Assembly: GCF_000332335.1 (NCBI RefSeq)
Contig: NZ_KB235948.1
Coordinates: 3,668,009 to 3,704,719 of the forward strand
DNA from: Kamptonema formosum PCC 10802
GTDB taxonomy: Bacteria; Cyanobacteriota; Cyanobacteriia; Cyanobacteriales; Oscillatoriaceae
DNA: 36,711 nucleotides
Reading direction: 5' to 3'
How positions within the stretch are numbered: position 1 is the stretch's first letter; each line of letters opens with the position of its first letter. Both the position numbers and the translations under genes were made by a program. Shown in pieces: positions 8,009 through 16,733 of this stretch. The notes beneath the pieces were generated by a model that was not told the origin of the DNA, did not search any database, and worked only from the letters and a program-made list of their open reading frames with translations.

Positions 8009-9601
8009 CTAACTGTCAAAAACCGGCAAAGTAGTATTGGGGTTGAGGATATAAGGAGAGTAAATCACCGGCGCTTTGCCTGTGGCAACCAGCGCCTGGT
8101 AGATAATCGCCGCTACCTCAGCGCGGGTGATATCTCGCATGGGGTTGAGCTTATCCACCACGGGATAGTTAACAGCGAGGCGCTTTTCAGTAGCCGTGGC
8201 GACTTCATCTGTGGCGTAGCTGGGAATCTCGGCTCGGTCGGTGTATTTTTGCAGCGAATTGGGATTGCCGCCGGTCAGCCCCAAACCACTCACCAAAGAT
8301 ACAATCGCCTGCACGCGGGTTAGGTTATTATTGGGGCGAAAGGTTCCATCTGGATATCCGGAGAGAAAACCCATCCGGCTCGCCTGCTCAATCGCCGATT
8401 TCGCCCAAAAATCAGCTGCCACATCTTTGAATTTGACGGCCTCTTTTTTGGGAGGCAGCTGGAAGGTTTTGACAATCAGTGCCGCATACTGGGCGCGGGT
8501 GAGGCTGGCTTCTGGCTTGTAGGTGCCGTCGGGAAAGCCCACGATCAGTCCTTTTGTGACCATGCCTTCGATAAAGGCTTGCGCCCAGTGACCGGCTATG
8601 TCTTTCAAGCCGGTGGGTGACGGTGCGGGTGCCGGTGCCGGTGCCGGTGCCGGTGACGGTGCGGGTGCCGGTGCGGGAGTAGGTGCGGGTGCCGGTGCGG
8701 GAGTAGGTGCGGGTGCCGGTGCGGGTGACGGCACTTCATTGATGACAAAATCCACCGCACCTTTGACTCGCGTTGGATTGAGCTGATTGCCCACAGAAAC
8801 CAGCAGGTTCGAGGAGGCGTTTTCTAAATCGTACTGGCCATTGTCCCGCAGGATATTGCCGCCGGCGTCTTGGCGAGATCCCAAATCCGGTAGGGCTTTA
8901 ACTGTGACAGTCAGCCCATTTTGGGTGTTTTTCTCAATCAGATTCCGGCGCAGCACGGGTCGCCCTTCGCCATTGACAACAATGCCGGTGCGATTTTCGG
9001 TTATTTGGCTGTCCATAATCAGGGGTGCGGCACGGTCGCTAATGGCAATGCCGTAACCCGTTTTTTTAAAGACGTTGCGCCGCACTTCTCCTTTGGCGTT
9101 GCGCACGAAGGTGATGCCGTTGCCGGCGTTTTGGAGAAAGACGCTATCCACAATCGCCGGCTGGGCTGTGCCGGTGGCGTAAATCCCTTCGCGGGCGCTA
9201 TTGGTGAAGGTGCTGTTGGCTATTGTCGGTGCTGTGGATTCTACCCAAACACCTGTGCCGCGAGAGGCGCGGTTGGTAACGGTAACGCCCCGCAGTTGGG
9301 CTTGATTTTCTAGCAGAATTGTGATATTTTGGCTAGCAAAGGTGGGGCTGATATATTCGCCGCTGCCTTCTATTAAGATGTCGCTACCTTTTTTGGTTTC
9401 GCTCCCCAGAACGGTAACTCCAGCGGGAACAGTGAGGGGAAAGACTTCCCCACCGGCAGCGCTGTAAGTGCCCGCAGCTAGCTGAATTGTGGTGCCGGCT
9501 GTGGCTTGTTTGAGGGCTTTGGTGAGAGTTTTGAAAGGCGCAGACTGGGTGCCGGCTGCGGAGTCGCTTCCGCCGGCTGGGCTGACATACAGGGTGGGCA
9601 T
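8009..9601 (-). CDS. DUF1565 parallel beta-helix protein with three SLH domains
   Basis: This 530-aa protein starts with a DUF1565/pectin-lyase-like beta-helix (about residues 1-290): LYVSPAGGSDSAAGTQSAPF then TLTKALKQA, and repeated turns such as GIYATGTAQPAIVDSVFLQN. A Pro-Ala linker follows (about 293-332, PAPAPTPAPAPAP repeats). Three S-layer homology domains end it, with DIAGHWAQAFIE/GFPDGTYKPEASLTRAQ, DVAADFWAKSAIE/GYPDGTFRPNNNLTRVQ and a weaker YATDEVATA/MRDITRAEVAA. SLH domains anchor proteins to peptidoglycan-linked polysaccharide, and in cyanobacteria often tether the outer membrane. No signal peptide is visible at the annotated start and no good ribosome binding site precedes it, although the start is conserved-looking for DUF1565. 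It may be exported by an unusual route or have an upstream non-ATG start. Confidence 0.88.
   Translation of the reverse strand: MPTLYVSPAGGSDSAAGTQSAPFKTLTKALKQATAGTTIQLAAGTYSAAGGEVFPLTVPAGVTVLGSETKKGSDILIEGSGEYISPTFASQNITILLENQAQLRGVTVTNRASRGTGVWVESTAPTIANSTFTNSAREGIYATGTAQPAIVDSVFLQNAGNGITFVRNAKGEVRRNVFKKTGYGIAISDRAAPLIMDSQITENRTGIVVNGEGRPVLRRNLIEKNTQNGLTVTVKALPDLGSRQDAGGNILRDNGQYDLENASSNLLVSVGNQLNPTRVKGAVDFVINEVPSPAPAPAPTPAPAPAPTPAPAPAPSPAPAPAPAPAPSPTGLKDIAGHWAQAFIEGMVTKGLIVGFPDGTYKPEASLTRAQYAALIVKTFQLPPKKEAVKFKDVAADFWAKSAIEQASRMGFLSGYPDGTFRPNNNLTRVQAIVSLVSGLGLTGGNPNSLQKYTDRAEIPSYATDEVATATEKRLAVNYPVVDKLNPMRDITRAEVAAIIYQALVATGKAPVIYSPYILNPNTTLPVFDS
8622..8740 (-). repeat. Degenerate GCGGGTGCCGGT repeat encoding the Pro-Ala linker
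   Basis: About 120 bp of 6-bp units (GGTGCC/GGTGCG) arranged in a 24-bp higher-order period containing GGAGTAGGTGCG. It encodes the alternating Pro-Ala-Pro-Thr linker of the SLH protein and is expected to change length by slippage. Confidence 0.8.
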
Positions 9602-9727
9602 AATTTGGCGCTCGTTTCTAATCGGCAGAATCTCTCCCGTTGAGGCGACAAATCTAGGGAGGTGATGTTAGAGGCGCTGCACCAGATCGTGGGGAAATCT
9701 GTTGGCTCGGCATTGGGGTGGGGCATT

Positions 9728-9823
9728 GATAGCGGTTCTCCGTTGGATGAACTGCGTCTCAGAAACCCGGTTTCTTAAAGAAACCGGGTTTCTCAGTCCC
9801 TCACTAATATGAGAACCGCTATA
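9728..9823 (+). repeat. MITE-B copy 3
   Basis: The most symmetrical copy of the family. The outer arms ATAGCGGTTCTC and GAGAACCGCTAT are perfect inverted repeats. The core palindrome (AGAAACCCGGTTTCT and complement) lies in the middle. It sits 126 bases upstream of the SLH protein start, within its probable promoter region. Confidence 0.88.
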
Positions 9824-10231
9824 GGTTGGGGATCGCCCATAAGGGATGCTCCTCCGATGCCGGTGTCTCCTCAACTGTCTTTCGATTTCTGGCCTTTTCT
9901 CTGCCGGTCAGGGAAAATTGCTGCTGGGCGCTGGGCGCTCGCACCCTCGCACCCTCGCACCCTCGCACCCTCGCACCCTCGCACCCTCGCACTGGACAGT
10001 CCTCCGCCAGCCGTCTGTGCCCCCGCCGGCTATGAAAAAATCATCCAAACGGAAAATATAATATGGGGGGCAAAAGATACGGGTTTTAGAGCCCCTTATT
10101 AAGGATACTGCTGGCAAATCCGTAAGGTCAATAGCCGATAATTAATTCTTCTGCCCCTCTTTCTCTTCCTTCTTGGCGCTCTTGGCGTCTTGGCGGTTCA
10201 ATACTAAACCCACATCAATTCGCCCGCAGTC
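9824..10231. other. Gene-free repeat-bearing stretch
   Basis: About 400 bases without a convincing gene. It holds the 8-bp tandem repeat at 9941-9992 and the word CTTGGCGTCTTGGCGGTTCA at 10180-10199, which recurs at 27859-27879 (one base different) and in inverted form near 7509. The open frames here are translations of the tandem repeat. Confidence 0.5.
9941..9992 (+). repeat. 8-bp tandem repeat, six and a half units
   Basis: GCACCCTC is repeated six times exactly and followed by GCAC. It lies in intergenic DNA. Copy number is likely to vary between strains. Confidence 0.9.
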
Positions 10232-10942
10232 TCATCTGGTTTTTAGGTGTTTGAGCAGCTGAGCGTCTCCCGGTTGCGGTTGCGGCAGCCTCGGTGCGCT
10301 TGAGGGCTGGCTTGCCGGTGGGGGAGCGGGTGCCGGTTCGTTGCTCCGTGCGGAACTGGGATTGAAGAGCCTGGCGAGAGCACTGACGAGGGCATCCCGC
10401 TGGGCTCGATTCAGCCGGCTGATGGCCGCTTTGTCGCTTTCCATTGGGTTTTCTTGCAAAACTTCTCGCCCCGGATACAGCGCCTTGTCCATCAGTTCAT
10501 TGGCGTCGAGATAGTCAGCCAGGGTGAGTTTCCAGTCCAGCCGGTAGGAAGCAGGACGCCCTTTGACGTAGATGTGATAGCGGATCAAGCGACTGGCTAG
10601 GGTATTTTCCGGATCGACTTTTCCTGTCTCCCGGAGCGCATAGCTGTTTTCTCGCGGCAAATCGGGGAGGACTTGGTAAAGTTGCGCCGCTGCTTCGGCC
10701 ACCTTGACTCGCTGGGCAAAAGCCGGCTGCGCTCCCAGGTGGGACTCGATGGCTGGAATCCGCACCCCGAAGTTTCCTGTTTCTTTAACCCCTGGTGCGA
10801 AAACCGCAAGACACATGCCGGCCAGGGCGATGGCGGCAAACAGGACTTTTCGCCGCACCTCGGGAGTTCCCAGCAGCAGCCCGGTTCTGATTCCCTTGTG
10901 AAACCGCTGTCGCCATCGGTTGTTCATGACTTTCTTTATCAC
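10232..10942 (-). CDS. Unknown protein with one N-terminal membrane span
   Basis: This protein has up to 236 aa, starting at GTG 10942 or more probably ATG 10927 (Met6). After a basic N-terminus (RWRQRFHKGIRTG) comes a hydrophobic segment at about residues 33-50 (VLFAAIALAGMCLAVFA), either a membrane anchor or an uncleaved signal. A soluble helical region follows, with VAEAAAQLYQVLPDLPRENS and RLIRYHIYVKGRPASYRLDW. The last 35 residues are Pro/Ser/Ala/Gln-rich (APAPPPASQPSSAPRLPQPQ). I do not recognise a family, though the composition resembles conserved cyanobacterial proteins of unknown role. It lies alone, upstream-to-downstream with rpoZ (150 bases apart on the same strand). Confidence 0.75.
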   Translation of the reverse strand: MIKKVMNNRWRQRFHKGIRTGLLLGTPEVRRKVLFAAIALAGMCLAVFAPGVKETGNFGVRIPAIESHLGAQPAFAQRVKVAEAAAQLYQVLPDLPRENSYALRETGKVDPENTLASRLIRYHIYVKGRPASYRLDWKLTLADYLDANELMDKALYPGREVLQENPMESDKAAISRLNRAQRDALVSALARLFNPSSARSNEPAPAPPPASQPSSAPRLPQPQPGDAQLLKHLKTR

Positions 10943-11047
10943 TTCACCGCTTTTATGTCAACACCACCCAGCTAGAATTTCTGGTCGAGAGCCGCAGGAA
11001 CACCCTACGGCTCCGGGGAGGGTGGGGAAAGGGGCACAGGTGTGGGG

Positions 11048-11070
11048 GGAGTTCCGCGCTGCGGAACTCC
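11048..11070. terminator. Perfect hairpin after rpoZ
   Basis: GGAGTTCCGC and its complement GCGGAACTCC form a 10-bp stem with a GCT loop, 25 bases after the rpoZ stop. No T tract follows on the minus strand. It probably stabilises the rpoZ mRNA end or acts as a factor-dependent terminator, or it may be a dispersed palindrome. Confidence 0.45.
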
Positions 11071-11094
11071 ACCCTAGATCCTAGCTTCTAACCT

Positions 11095-11343
11095 CTAGCC
11101 CCTGCTCTTTAACTCGTCATCGCCGATAATTTGCGGCTGGATCAGCTCATCCGACATTTCAATAATGGCCCGCAGCACCGGCTTCATCGTCGGGTCGTCG
11201 GGACTGTCAAAGTCTTCGTACCGGCGGCGCTTGGCGCGATTGGCCACCTGCACGGTAATCCGGTAGCGATTGGAAGCGGTACCGATCAATTCTTCAGCCC
11301 GCCGCATCAGATGGGTAGTATCTAGGTTAAAACGCTTGTGCAT
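11095..11343 (-). CDS. rpoZ: RNA polymerase omega subunit
   Basis: This 82-aa protein starts [20 protein letters not shown]. It contains [20 protein letters not shown], the conserved helix that embraces the beta-prime C-terminus, followed by [20 protein letters not shown]. This is the short cyanobacterial omega form. Omega helps beta-prime folding and core assembly, and in cyanobacteria it influences sigma-factor recruitment. The ATG at 11343 gives the family length. It is divergent from the SGNH hydrolase gene, with about 240 bases between them. Confidence 0.95.
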   Translation of the reverse strand: MHKRFNLDTTHLMRRAEELIGTASNRYRITVQVANRAKRRRYEDFDSPDDPTMKPVLRAIIEMSDELIQPQIIGDDELKSRG

Positions 11344-11581
11344 AACTATTTTTGCTTATGTGTGCCCCTTTTAGTTTATCAAGTGTGTCGAGCCCGATTT
11401 TAGACCGGCCCGCGACTCTCCTGTTGGCAATCTGTAATTTGGGGCGCAGAGGAGTCCGGAAGGGGAAGTTCCGGCAAATTGTGTAGATTTTTATAGTTGA
11501 ATAAAGATTTGAAAAGGATACAATGGTGCGTTGCAGCCCGATTCAGAAAGTTAAAGGTGTTGAAATTCTTCTGGTGCGCTC

Positions 11582-12301
11582 ATGCAGACACTTGCGAGTC
11601 CAGTTTACAAACCGTTACAGAAAGCCTGTTACCGTCCCCTGAAGATTGTGGCCCTGGGGGACAGTATAGTTTACGGATACGGAGATCCGGAAGGAGGGGG
11701 CTGGGTAGAGCGGCTGCGGCGCAGCTGGATGTTGCCCGACAGCGCCGGTCACATAGTTTACAATCTGGGAGTGCGCGGCGATCGCGTCCGTCAAGTCGCA
11801 GACCGGCTGGAAATCGAGTTCCGGCACAGGGGGGAGCTGCGCAACCGGTTCCCGGATGCCATAATTCTGTCCGTGGGGGTGAATGATTCGGCCAGGATTG
11901 GCCGGCATCCCGGACGAAACTATACGGATTTTGAAACCTTCCAAGCCGATCTAGCTGGGTTGCTAGACCTGTCGCAGGGGCTGTGTCCGGTGCTGTTTGT
12001 GGGGATGGTGCCGGTGGATGAAGCCCGGATGCCCTTTTTAGACTGTTTTTACTACAGTCACGCCGAGCAGTATCGCTACAAAGAAGCCACGAGAGTGGCC
12101 TGCAGCGAGCGGCAGATTCCCTATCTGGATATCTTTGAGCTGTGGCTGGCTCACAGTGCCGAATGGCGGCGAGCGCGACTGTGCGCTGACGGGCTGCACC
12201 CCAACGTGGCGGGATATCAAACTATACTTCAAGATGTGCTCAGCTGGGAGCCGCTTGCTCAAATGGCAGCAGGCAAGCCAGAATTAGCTATTAGCTATTA
12301 G
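11582..12301 (+). CDS. SGNH/GDSL-family hydrolase
   Basis: This 239-aa protein has all four SGNH blocks: block I VALGDSIVYGYG with nucleophile Ser28, block II NLGVRGD (Gly), block III SVGVND with Asn101, and block V DGLHPNVAGY with Asp203 and His206. It is therefore a competent esterase or lipase-like enzyme. No signal peptide is visible, so it is probably cytosolic. The substrate is unknown; members act on acyl esters or sugar acetates. It lies 86 bases upstream of the Gld-like ABC locus on the same strand. The C-terminal tail coincides with a GCTATTA direct repeat at the stop codon (12286-12307), which may have altered the last residues. Confidence 0.9.
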   Translation: MQTLASPVYKPLQKACYRPLKIVALGDSIVYGYGDPEGGGWVERLRRSWMLPDSAGHIVYNLGVRGDRVRQVADRLEIEFRHRGELRNRFPDAIILSVGVNDSARIGRHPGRNYTDFETFQADLAGLLDLSQGLCPVLFVGMVPVDEARMPFLDCFYYSHAEQYRYKEATRVACSERQIPYLDIFELWLAHSAEWRRARLCADGLHPNVAGYQTILQDVLSWEPLAQMAAGKPELAISY

Positions 12302-12387
12302 CTATTAACCCCAGCATTCCTGTGCGCTTTTCTGCGCGCGCGTGCTGAGCGAGCGGTAGCGCGAACAACCCCGATGGGTGAGACTGG

Positions 12388-13782
12388 ATGATAGAAGTTG
12401 AGCATTTAAGCAAAAGCTACGGCTCGACACCGGCAATAATCGATGTCACCTTTGCCGTAGAGCCTGGAGAAATTCTGGGCTTCCTCGGTCCCAACGGGGC
12501 GGGGAAAACCACAACGATGCGGATTTTGGCGGGGTATTTGCCCGCGACGAGCGGCACCGCCCGGGTGGCCGGCTTCGATGTCCACGAAAATTCAATGGCG
12601 GTGCGGCAGCGGATAGGCTACCTGCCCGAAACGCCACCACTCTATCCGGAAATGACGGTAGAGGGATTCCTGCACTTCGTGGCTAGGCTGAAGCGGGTGC
12701 CTGCAGGCGATCGTCCCGATCGCGTGGAGTACGCCCTCAAGCGCTGCAACCTGCTAGAAAAGCGGCAAGTCTTGATTCGCAAGCTTTCTAAAGGGTTCCG
12801 GCAGCGAGTCGGCATCGCCCAGGCGATTGTCCACGACCCGCCGGCGATCATTCTCGACGAGCCCACCACCGGCCTCGATCCGCGCCAAATTATCGACGCC
12901 CGCAATTTGATCAAGAGCTTGGCCGGGGATCACACCATTATCCTGTCCACCCATATTTTGCCGGAAGTCAGCATGACCTGCAGCCGGGTGGTAATTATCA
13001 ATCAGGGCCGCGTGGTGGCCACCGATACGCCGGCAAACCTGATGGCTCAGCTGGCGAGCGGTTCGCGCTACGAGCTGGAGGTGGATGGGGACGCTGCTGT
13101 TGCCCTGCAGCTGCTGGAAAAAGTGCCCGGAGTGATATCGGTTGAGCTGATGCCGGCAGACAACCTGCCGGAAAATCGCCACCTGCTGCGGCTGACCGCC
13201 GGGCCAACAGCAGCACCGGCACCGGAGATTGTCGCGGCTTTAGTGTCAGCGGGGCTCGGCTTGTACCAAATGAGGCCGGTGCAAGCTAGCCTCGAAGATG
13301 TATTTTTAGAAGTGACTACGGAGGAAAAGACACTCGCACTCGAAAAGGCGAGTGGCTTTCAGCTGGAAACAGCACCGGCACCGGAAATTGCCAGTGGCGA
13401 ACAGCAGGAAAAGACGCCGGCACCCGAACTTGCCAGTGGCGAAGACCAGGAAAAGACACCGGCACCCGAAATTGTCAGTGGCGAAGCATCTCAAAAGACA
13501 CCGGCACCCGAGTCTGTGAGTGGGGATATCTCTGAAAAAACACCGTCACCCGAGTCTGTGAGTGGCTTTCAGGAAGAAGAGATAAAAGAGGTAGGGACTA
13601 GCAGCGCCGCGACCCCAGAGGAAAATCCGTTTCAAATCGATGAAGAACCTTTAGAGAGCGCGCCCACCTGGGTGGGAGTAAACGACCTAATGCCAGTGTG
13701 TGAAGATGTGGATGTGGAGTCAGACCTGTGGGCGAGCGATGATGTGAAGGATGAAAGTCAGAAAAAATCTCACAATAATTAA
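12388..13782 (+). CDS. ABC transporter ATP-binding protein (GldA-like) with repeat tail
   Basis: This 464-aa protein has a standard ATPase domain in its first ~310 residues: Walker A GPNGAGKTT (34-42), signature LSKGFRQR (133-140), Walker B AIILDEPTTGLDP (153-165) and the switch His at 189 (LSTHILPE). The NBD resembles the GldA/CcmA-type export ATPases. A tail of about 150 residues follows. It begins with five 14-aa repeats (pattern SGExxEKTPAPEx, residues 321-390) and continues acidic (DLMPVCEDVDVESDLWASDD). The tail has no homologue that I recognise, is expected to be disordered, and is unusual for an ABC ATPase. The gene starts a row of same-strand genes with a permease, a GldG-like protein and a DUF4340 protein, a conserved cyanobacterial export module of unknown substrate. 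Confidence 0.92.
   Translation: MIEVEHLSKSYGSTPAIIDVTFAVEPGEILGFLGPNGAGKTTTMRILAGYLPATSGTARVAGFDVHENSMAVRQRIGYLPETPPLYPEMTVEGFLHFVARLKRVPAGDRPDRVEYALKRCNLLEKRQVLIRKLSKGFRQRVGIAQAIVHDPPAIILDEPTTGLDPRQIIDARNLIKSLAGDHTIILSTHILPEVSMTCSRVVIINQGRVVATDTPANLMAQLASGSRYELEVDGDAAVALQLLEKVPGVISVELMPADNLPENRHLLRLTAGPTAAPAPEIVAALVSAGLGLYQMRPVQASLEDVFLEVTTEEKTLALEKASGFQLETAPAPEIASGEQQEKTPAPELASGEDQEKTPAPEIVSGEASQKTPAPESVSGDISEKTPSPESVSGFQEEEIKEVGTSSAATPEENPFQIDEEPLESAPTWVGVNDLMPVCEDVDVESDLWASDDVKDESQKKSHNN
13348..13557 (+). repeat. Five 42-bp in-frame repeats in the ABC ATPase tail
   Basis: Five units of 42 bp encode 14-aa repeats (ASGEQQEKTPAPEL type). The 2nd to 4th units are most alike (words such as ACACCGGCACCCGAA and GCCAGTGGCGAA), which suggests recent in-frame expansion. 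Confidence 0.85.
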
Positions 13783-13857
13783 TAGATGTAGCGAGGTGGG
13801 GATGCGGGGTGAATTAATTTTGCCCGAGCCCATTTATCAACCACTCGGAGGGCTTCT

Positions 13858-14670
13858 ATGAAAGTGATCGTGGGAAATATTATGGCCATCTATCGCAAAG
13901 AGTTGCAGGGGTATTTTGTCTCCCCTCTGGCGTATGCGATAGCCGGCGTGTTTTGGCTGCTAGCCGGCTTCTTTTTTGTGGCCCTCCTGCTGGGGCCTGA
14001 AGGCGCGATCGCCCAAGCGGCTTTCAGAGACGAGCAGATAAAACAGATGGGGATATCTGTCCCGCCGGTGGATGTGCCCTACCAATTCGTGCAGCTGTTC
14101 TTGCAGTTGATGGGTTCGCTTTCCCTGTTCGTGCTGCCGGTGCTGTCGATGGGGCTGTATGCTGAGGAGCGCAAGCGCGGCACACTAGAGCTGCTGGCGA
14201 CCTCACCGATTACCAACTGGGCAGTTGCCACCGGCAAACTGTTGGGCGTGCTGACTTTTTTTACCACGATAGTGGTGCCCCTGCTCGCCTGCGAGCTGAT
14301 TGCCCTCAGCGCTTCCACACCCCCGATGCCCCCAGCCGTACCGCTGTTGGCGCATCTGGGATTGGTCCTGCTGGCAGCCAGTATTCTATCTTTAGGGATG
14401 TTTATCTCCTCTCTGACAGACAGCACCATTCTGGCGGCGGTTCTCACCTTCGCCCTAGTTTTGTTCCTGTGGGTAATCGATTTGCTGGCCAACAGTATAA
14501 GTGGGCCAGTTGGGGAAGCCTTGGCGCATTTATCGCTGCTCAAGCACTACAGCAACTTGGTTCAAGGGGTGATAGATAGCAGCAGTTTGATTGTGTTTGC
14601 GAGTTATATTGCTCTGGGAGTCTTTCTAACGGCTCAATCTGTTGAAACGTTGCGCTACCAGCAGTCTTAG
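13858..14670 (+). CDS. ABC-2 type permease (GldF-like)
   Basis: This 270-aa protein has a strong ribosome binding site (GGAGGG, 7 bases before the ATG). It starts with a cytosolic segment MAIYRKELQGYFVSPLAYAI typical of GldF, then about six membrane spans: around residues 23-45, 80-102, 122-150, 160-183, 190-213 and 235-258. The loop YAEERKRGTLELLATSPITN (about 101-120) is the coupling motif of ABC-2 permeases. It is the membrane partner of the ATPase encoded 75 bases upstream. In Flavobacterium the related GldAFG complex is needed for gliding. In cyanobacteria the role is not established. Confidence 0.93.
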   Translation: MKVIVGNIMAIYRKELQGYFVSPLAYAIAGVFWLLAGFFFVALLLGPEGAIAQAAFRDEQIKQMGISVPPVDVPYQFVQLFLQLMGSLSLFVLPVLSMGLYAEERKRGTLELLATSPITNWAVATGKLLGVLTFFTTIVVPLLACELIALSASTPPMPPAVPLLAHLGLVLLAASILSLGMFISSLTDSTILAAVLTFALVLFLWVIDLLANSISGPVGEALAHLSLLKHYSNLVQGVIDSSSLIVFASYIALGVFLTAQSVETLRYQQS

Positions 14671-15020
14671 GAAAGAAAAAGCAAAAAGGAAGAAGCTCAA
14701 AAAAGCCTCTGCCATTTTGAAGTTTGATTTTGCCCCAGAAAAGAAGGCTGAACAGAAAATAAAGGGAGCATAAAAACGCATTGCCCCTCACACAGCCCGG
14801 TAAGGAAAGGGGGAGCAATATCTCCCGATAGATTGCCCTCCTGACCTTGCAGACCCTCAAGCGCGCCCATATCGGGATGCGTGACTGAGGGGTGGGGAGG
14901 AAGGTGGTTGGGTCGCTAAACCGAATTTGATATAAGTGATTTATATTAGAGCTAAAAGCTAAAAGCTAAGAAGTCAAAACAAAAACATAGCATCTAAAGG
15001 CTAAAATTGTACCAGCTAAA
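14671..15020. other. Gene-free gap inside the Gld-like locus
   Basis: About 350 bases between the permease and the GldG-like gene, with no convincing frame. It has an A/G-rich start and a short direct repeat GAGCTAAAAGCTAAAAGCTA at 14949-14968 just before the next gene. No clear terminator was seen, so read-through is possible. Confidence 0.5.
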
Positions 15021-16733
15021 ATGAAGACAGTCAAGATCGAAGACAAGCAGCCGAGACAGGCTTGGAAATATGCGTTTTGGCTAAGTCCGTGCTTAATAGT
15101 GATGGGCTTAACAGCAGGGGTGATCTCGGGCACCTGGGTGCCGGTGCCGGCAGGGCTGCTGCTGGCGGGGACGGCGATCCTGGGGCTGTGGGTGCTGGTG
15201 GAAGGCAGTGCCATACAGGGGTTTTTGAACCGGCGCTCAACACAAGCCAACACTAATGCCCTAGCCGCCATCCTGTCAGTGCTGGTGATTCTGGGCCTGA
15301 TTAATTTTATGGCCACTCGCTATCCGCTGCGAGTGGACTTAACGGAAAACCAGCAGTTTACTTTGGCCCGCCAAACACAGCAGCTGGTGCGCAATTTAAA
15401 GGAGCCGCTAAAGGTTAGGGTGTTCGACCGCGCAGAGAATCCCTCAGATCGGGCATTGCTGGAAAATTACCGCCGGCAGGGGGGGTTCAAGTTCAGCTTT
15501 GAGTATATCGATCCCCAAGAAGAGCCGGCGCTGGCGCGAAATTTTGGCGTCAGCCGTTTTGGGGAAGTGCATCTGGAATCTGGAAAGCGGCGGAAGTTTC
15601 TCCTGAGCGTAGACGAGCGCAGTCGCCTGACCGAACTGAAACTGACCAATGGCATTGCGCAACTGCTCAGCGATCGTCAAGCCAAAGTTTACTTCCTGCA
15701 AGGTCACGGAGAGCGATCCCTGAAAGCCGGGAAAGGCGGACTCTCCTCCGCTGTCGCCGCCTTGGAGAACAAAAACTTTATCAGTGAGCCGCTGAATCTG
15801 GCCGAGCGCTCGGAAGTGCCGGCGGATGCCGCTGTCGTGGTGATTGCGGGGCCCAAACGGGCCCTGTTTGAGGGCGAGGTAAAAGCCTTGAGGGACTATC
15901 TCAACCGGGGTGGCAGCCTGCTGGTGATGCTGGACCCCACTTCTGACGCCAAATTGGACAGCCTGCTGGCAGAATGGGGGGTGAAGCTGGACAATCGCTT
16001 GGCGATCGACGCTTCCGGTCAGGGACAGTTAGTGGGTCTCGGGCCGGCTATACCCCTGATCGCGAATTATGGGGATCACCCGATCGCCGCAGATTTTCAG
16101 GGAGGCTACTCGTTCTATCCCGGAGCGCGACCGCTTGAAACTAAGCCGGTGCCGGGAATTCAGGAAACGCCCCTGCTGATTACCAATGAGCGGAGTTGGG
16201 GAGAGAGCAACCCCCAGAAGCAGCCACTAAAGTTCAACCCGGAAACCGACCGCAAAGGTCCGCTGCTGTTGGGCGTGGCCCTGAATCGCACGGCGGCTAA
16301 ATCCGCCGCAGAGCAGGCTAAGGACACTCCGCTGCCCATTCCCGCACCGCCGCCCATTCCCGCACCGCCGCCAGAAGACGGTGAGAAGCCCAAGGCGGAA
16401 GCCTCTCCGTCGCCGGCGGCCACTCCGCCGGCTTCCCCGGGCCAAAAGCCGGCTCAGACTGGCCAAGAAGCGCGCATGGTCGTGCTGGGCAATTCTGAGT
16501 TTGCCACGGATGGCATATTTGAGCAGCAGTTAAATGGGGATGTTTTCCTCAATTCCGTCAGCTGGCTGAGCAAGCTGGACGGGCTGACCCTTTCCATCCG
16601 CCCCAAACAACCCACTGACCGGCGCATCAACATAACACCAGAGCAACGGTTGCTGTTGAGTTTGATGGCTGTGGGGGTTTTGCCCGCCATCGGGCTGGGG
16701 TCCGCAGGGGTTCTCTGGTGGAGCCGGCGCTAA
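15021..16733 (+). CDS. GldG-like ABC auxiliary membrane protein
   Basis: This 570-aa protein has membrane spans at about residues 17-35, 40-60, 77-97 and near the C-terminus (about 542-566, LLLSLMAVGVLPAIGLGSAG). Between them is a large extracytoplasmic region that fits the GldG/ABC-auxiliary family: RYPLRVDLTENQQFTLARQT, VYFLQGHGERSL, LRDYLNRGGSLLVMLDPTSD and VVLGNSEFATDGIF. A Pro-rich low-complexity insertion (about residues 433-490; IPAPPPIPAPPP) interrupts the last part. It presumably forms the periplasmic part of the exporter made with the ATPase and permease upstream. Confidence 0.9.
   Translation: MKTVKIEDKQPRQAWKYAFWLSPCLIVMGLTAGVISGTWVPVPAGLLLAGTAILGLWVLVEGSAIQGFLNRRSTQANTNALAAILSVLVILGLINFMATRYPLRVDLTENQQFTLARQTQQLVRNLKEPLKVRVFDRAENPSDRALLENYRRQGGFKFSFEYIDPQEEPALARNFGVSRFGEVHLESGKRRKFLLSVDERSRLTELKLTNGIAQLLSDRQAKVYFLQGHGERSLKAGKGGLSSAVAALENKNFISEPLNLAERSEVPADAAVVVIAGPKRALFEGEVKALRDYLNRGGSLLVMLDPTSDAKLDSLLAEWGVKLDNRLAIDASGQGQLVGLGPAIPLIANYGDHPIAADFQGGYSFYPGARPLETKPVPGIQETPLLITNERSWGESNPQKQPLKFNPETDRKGPLLLGVALNRTAAKSAAEQAKDTPLPIPAPPPIPAPPPEDGEKPKAEASPSPAATPPASPGQKPAQTGQEARMVVLGNSEFATDGIFEQQLNGDVFLNSVSWLSKLDGLTLSIRPKQPTDRRINITPEQRLLLSLMAVGVLPAIGLGSAGVLWWSRR

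Noticed and set aside
9809-10117. Frames over the 8-bp repeat
   Set aside because: They consist of repeat translations (HPRTLAPS and similar) in all frames, which is typical of a short tandem repeat whose unit is not a multiple of three.
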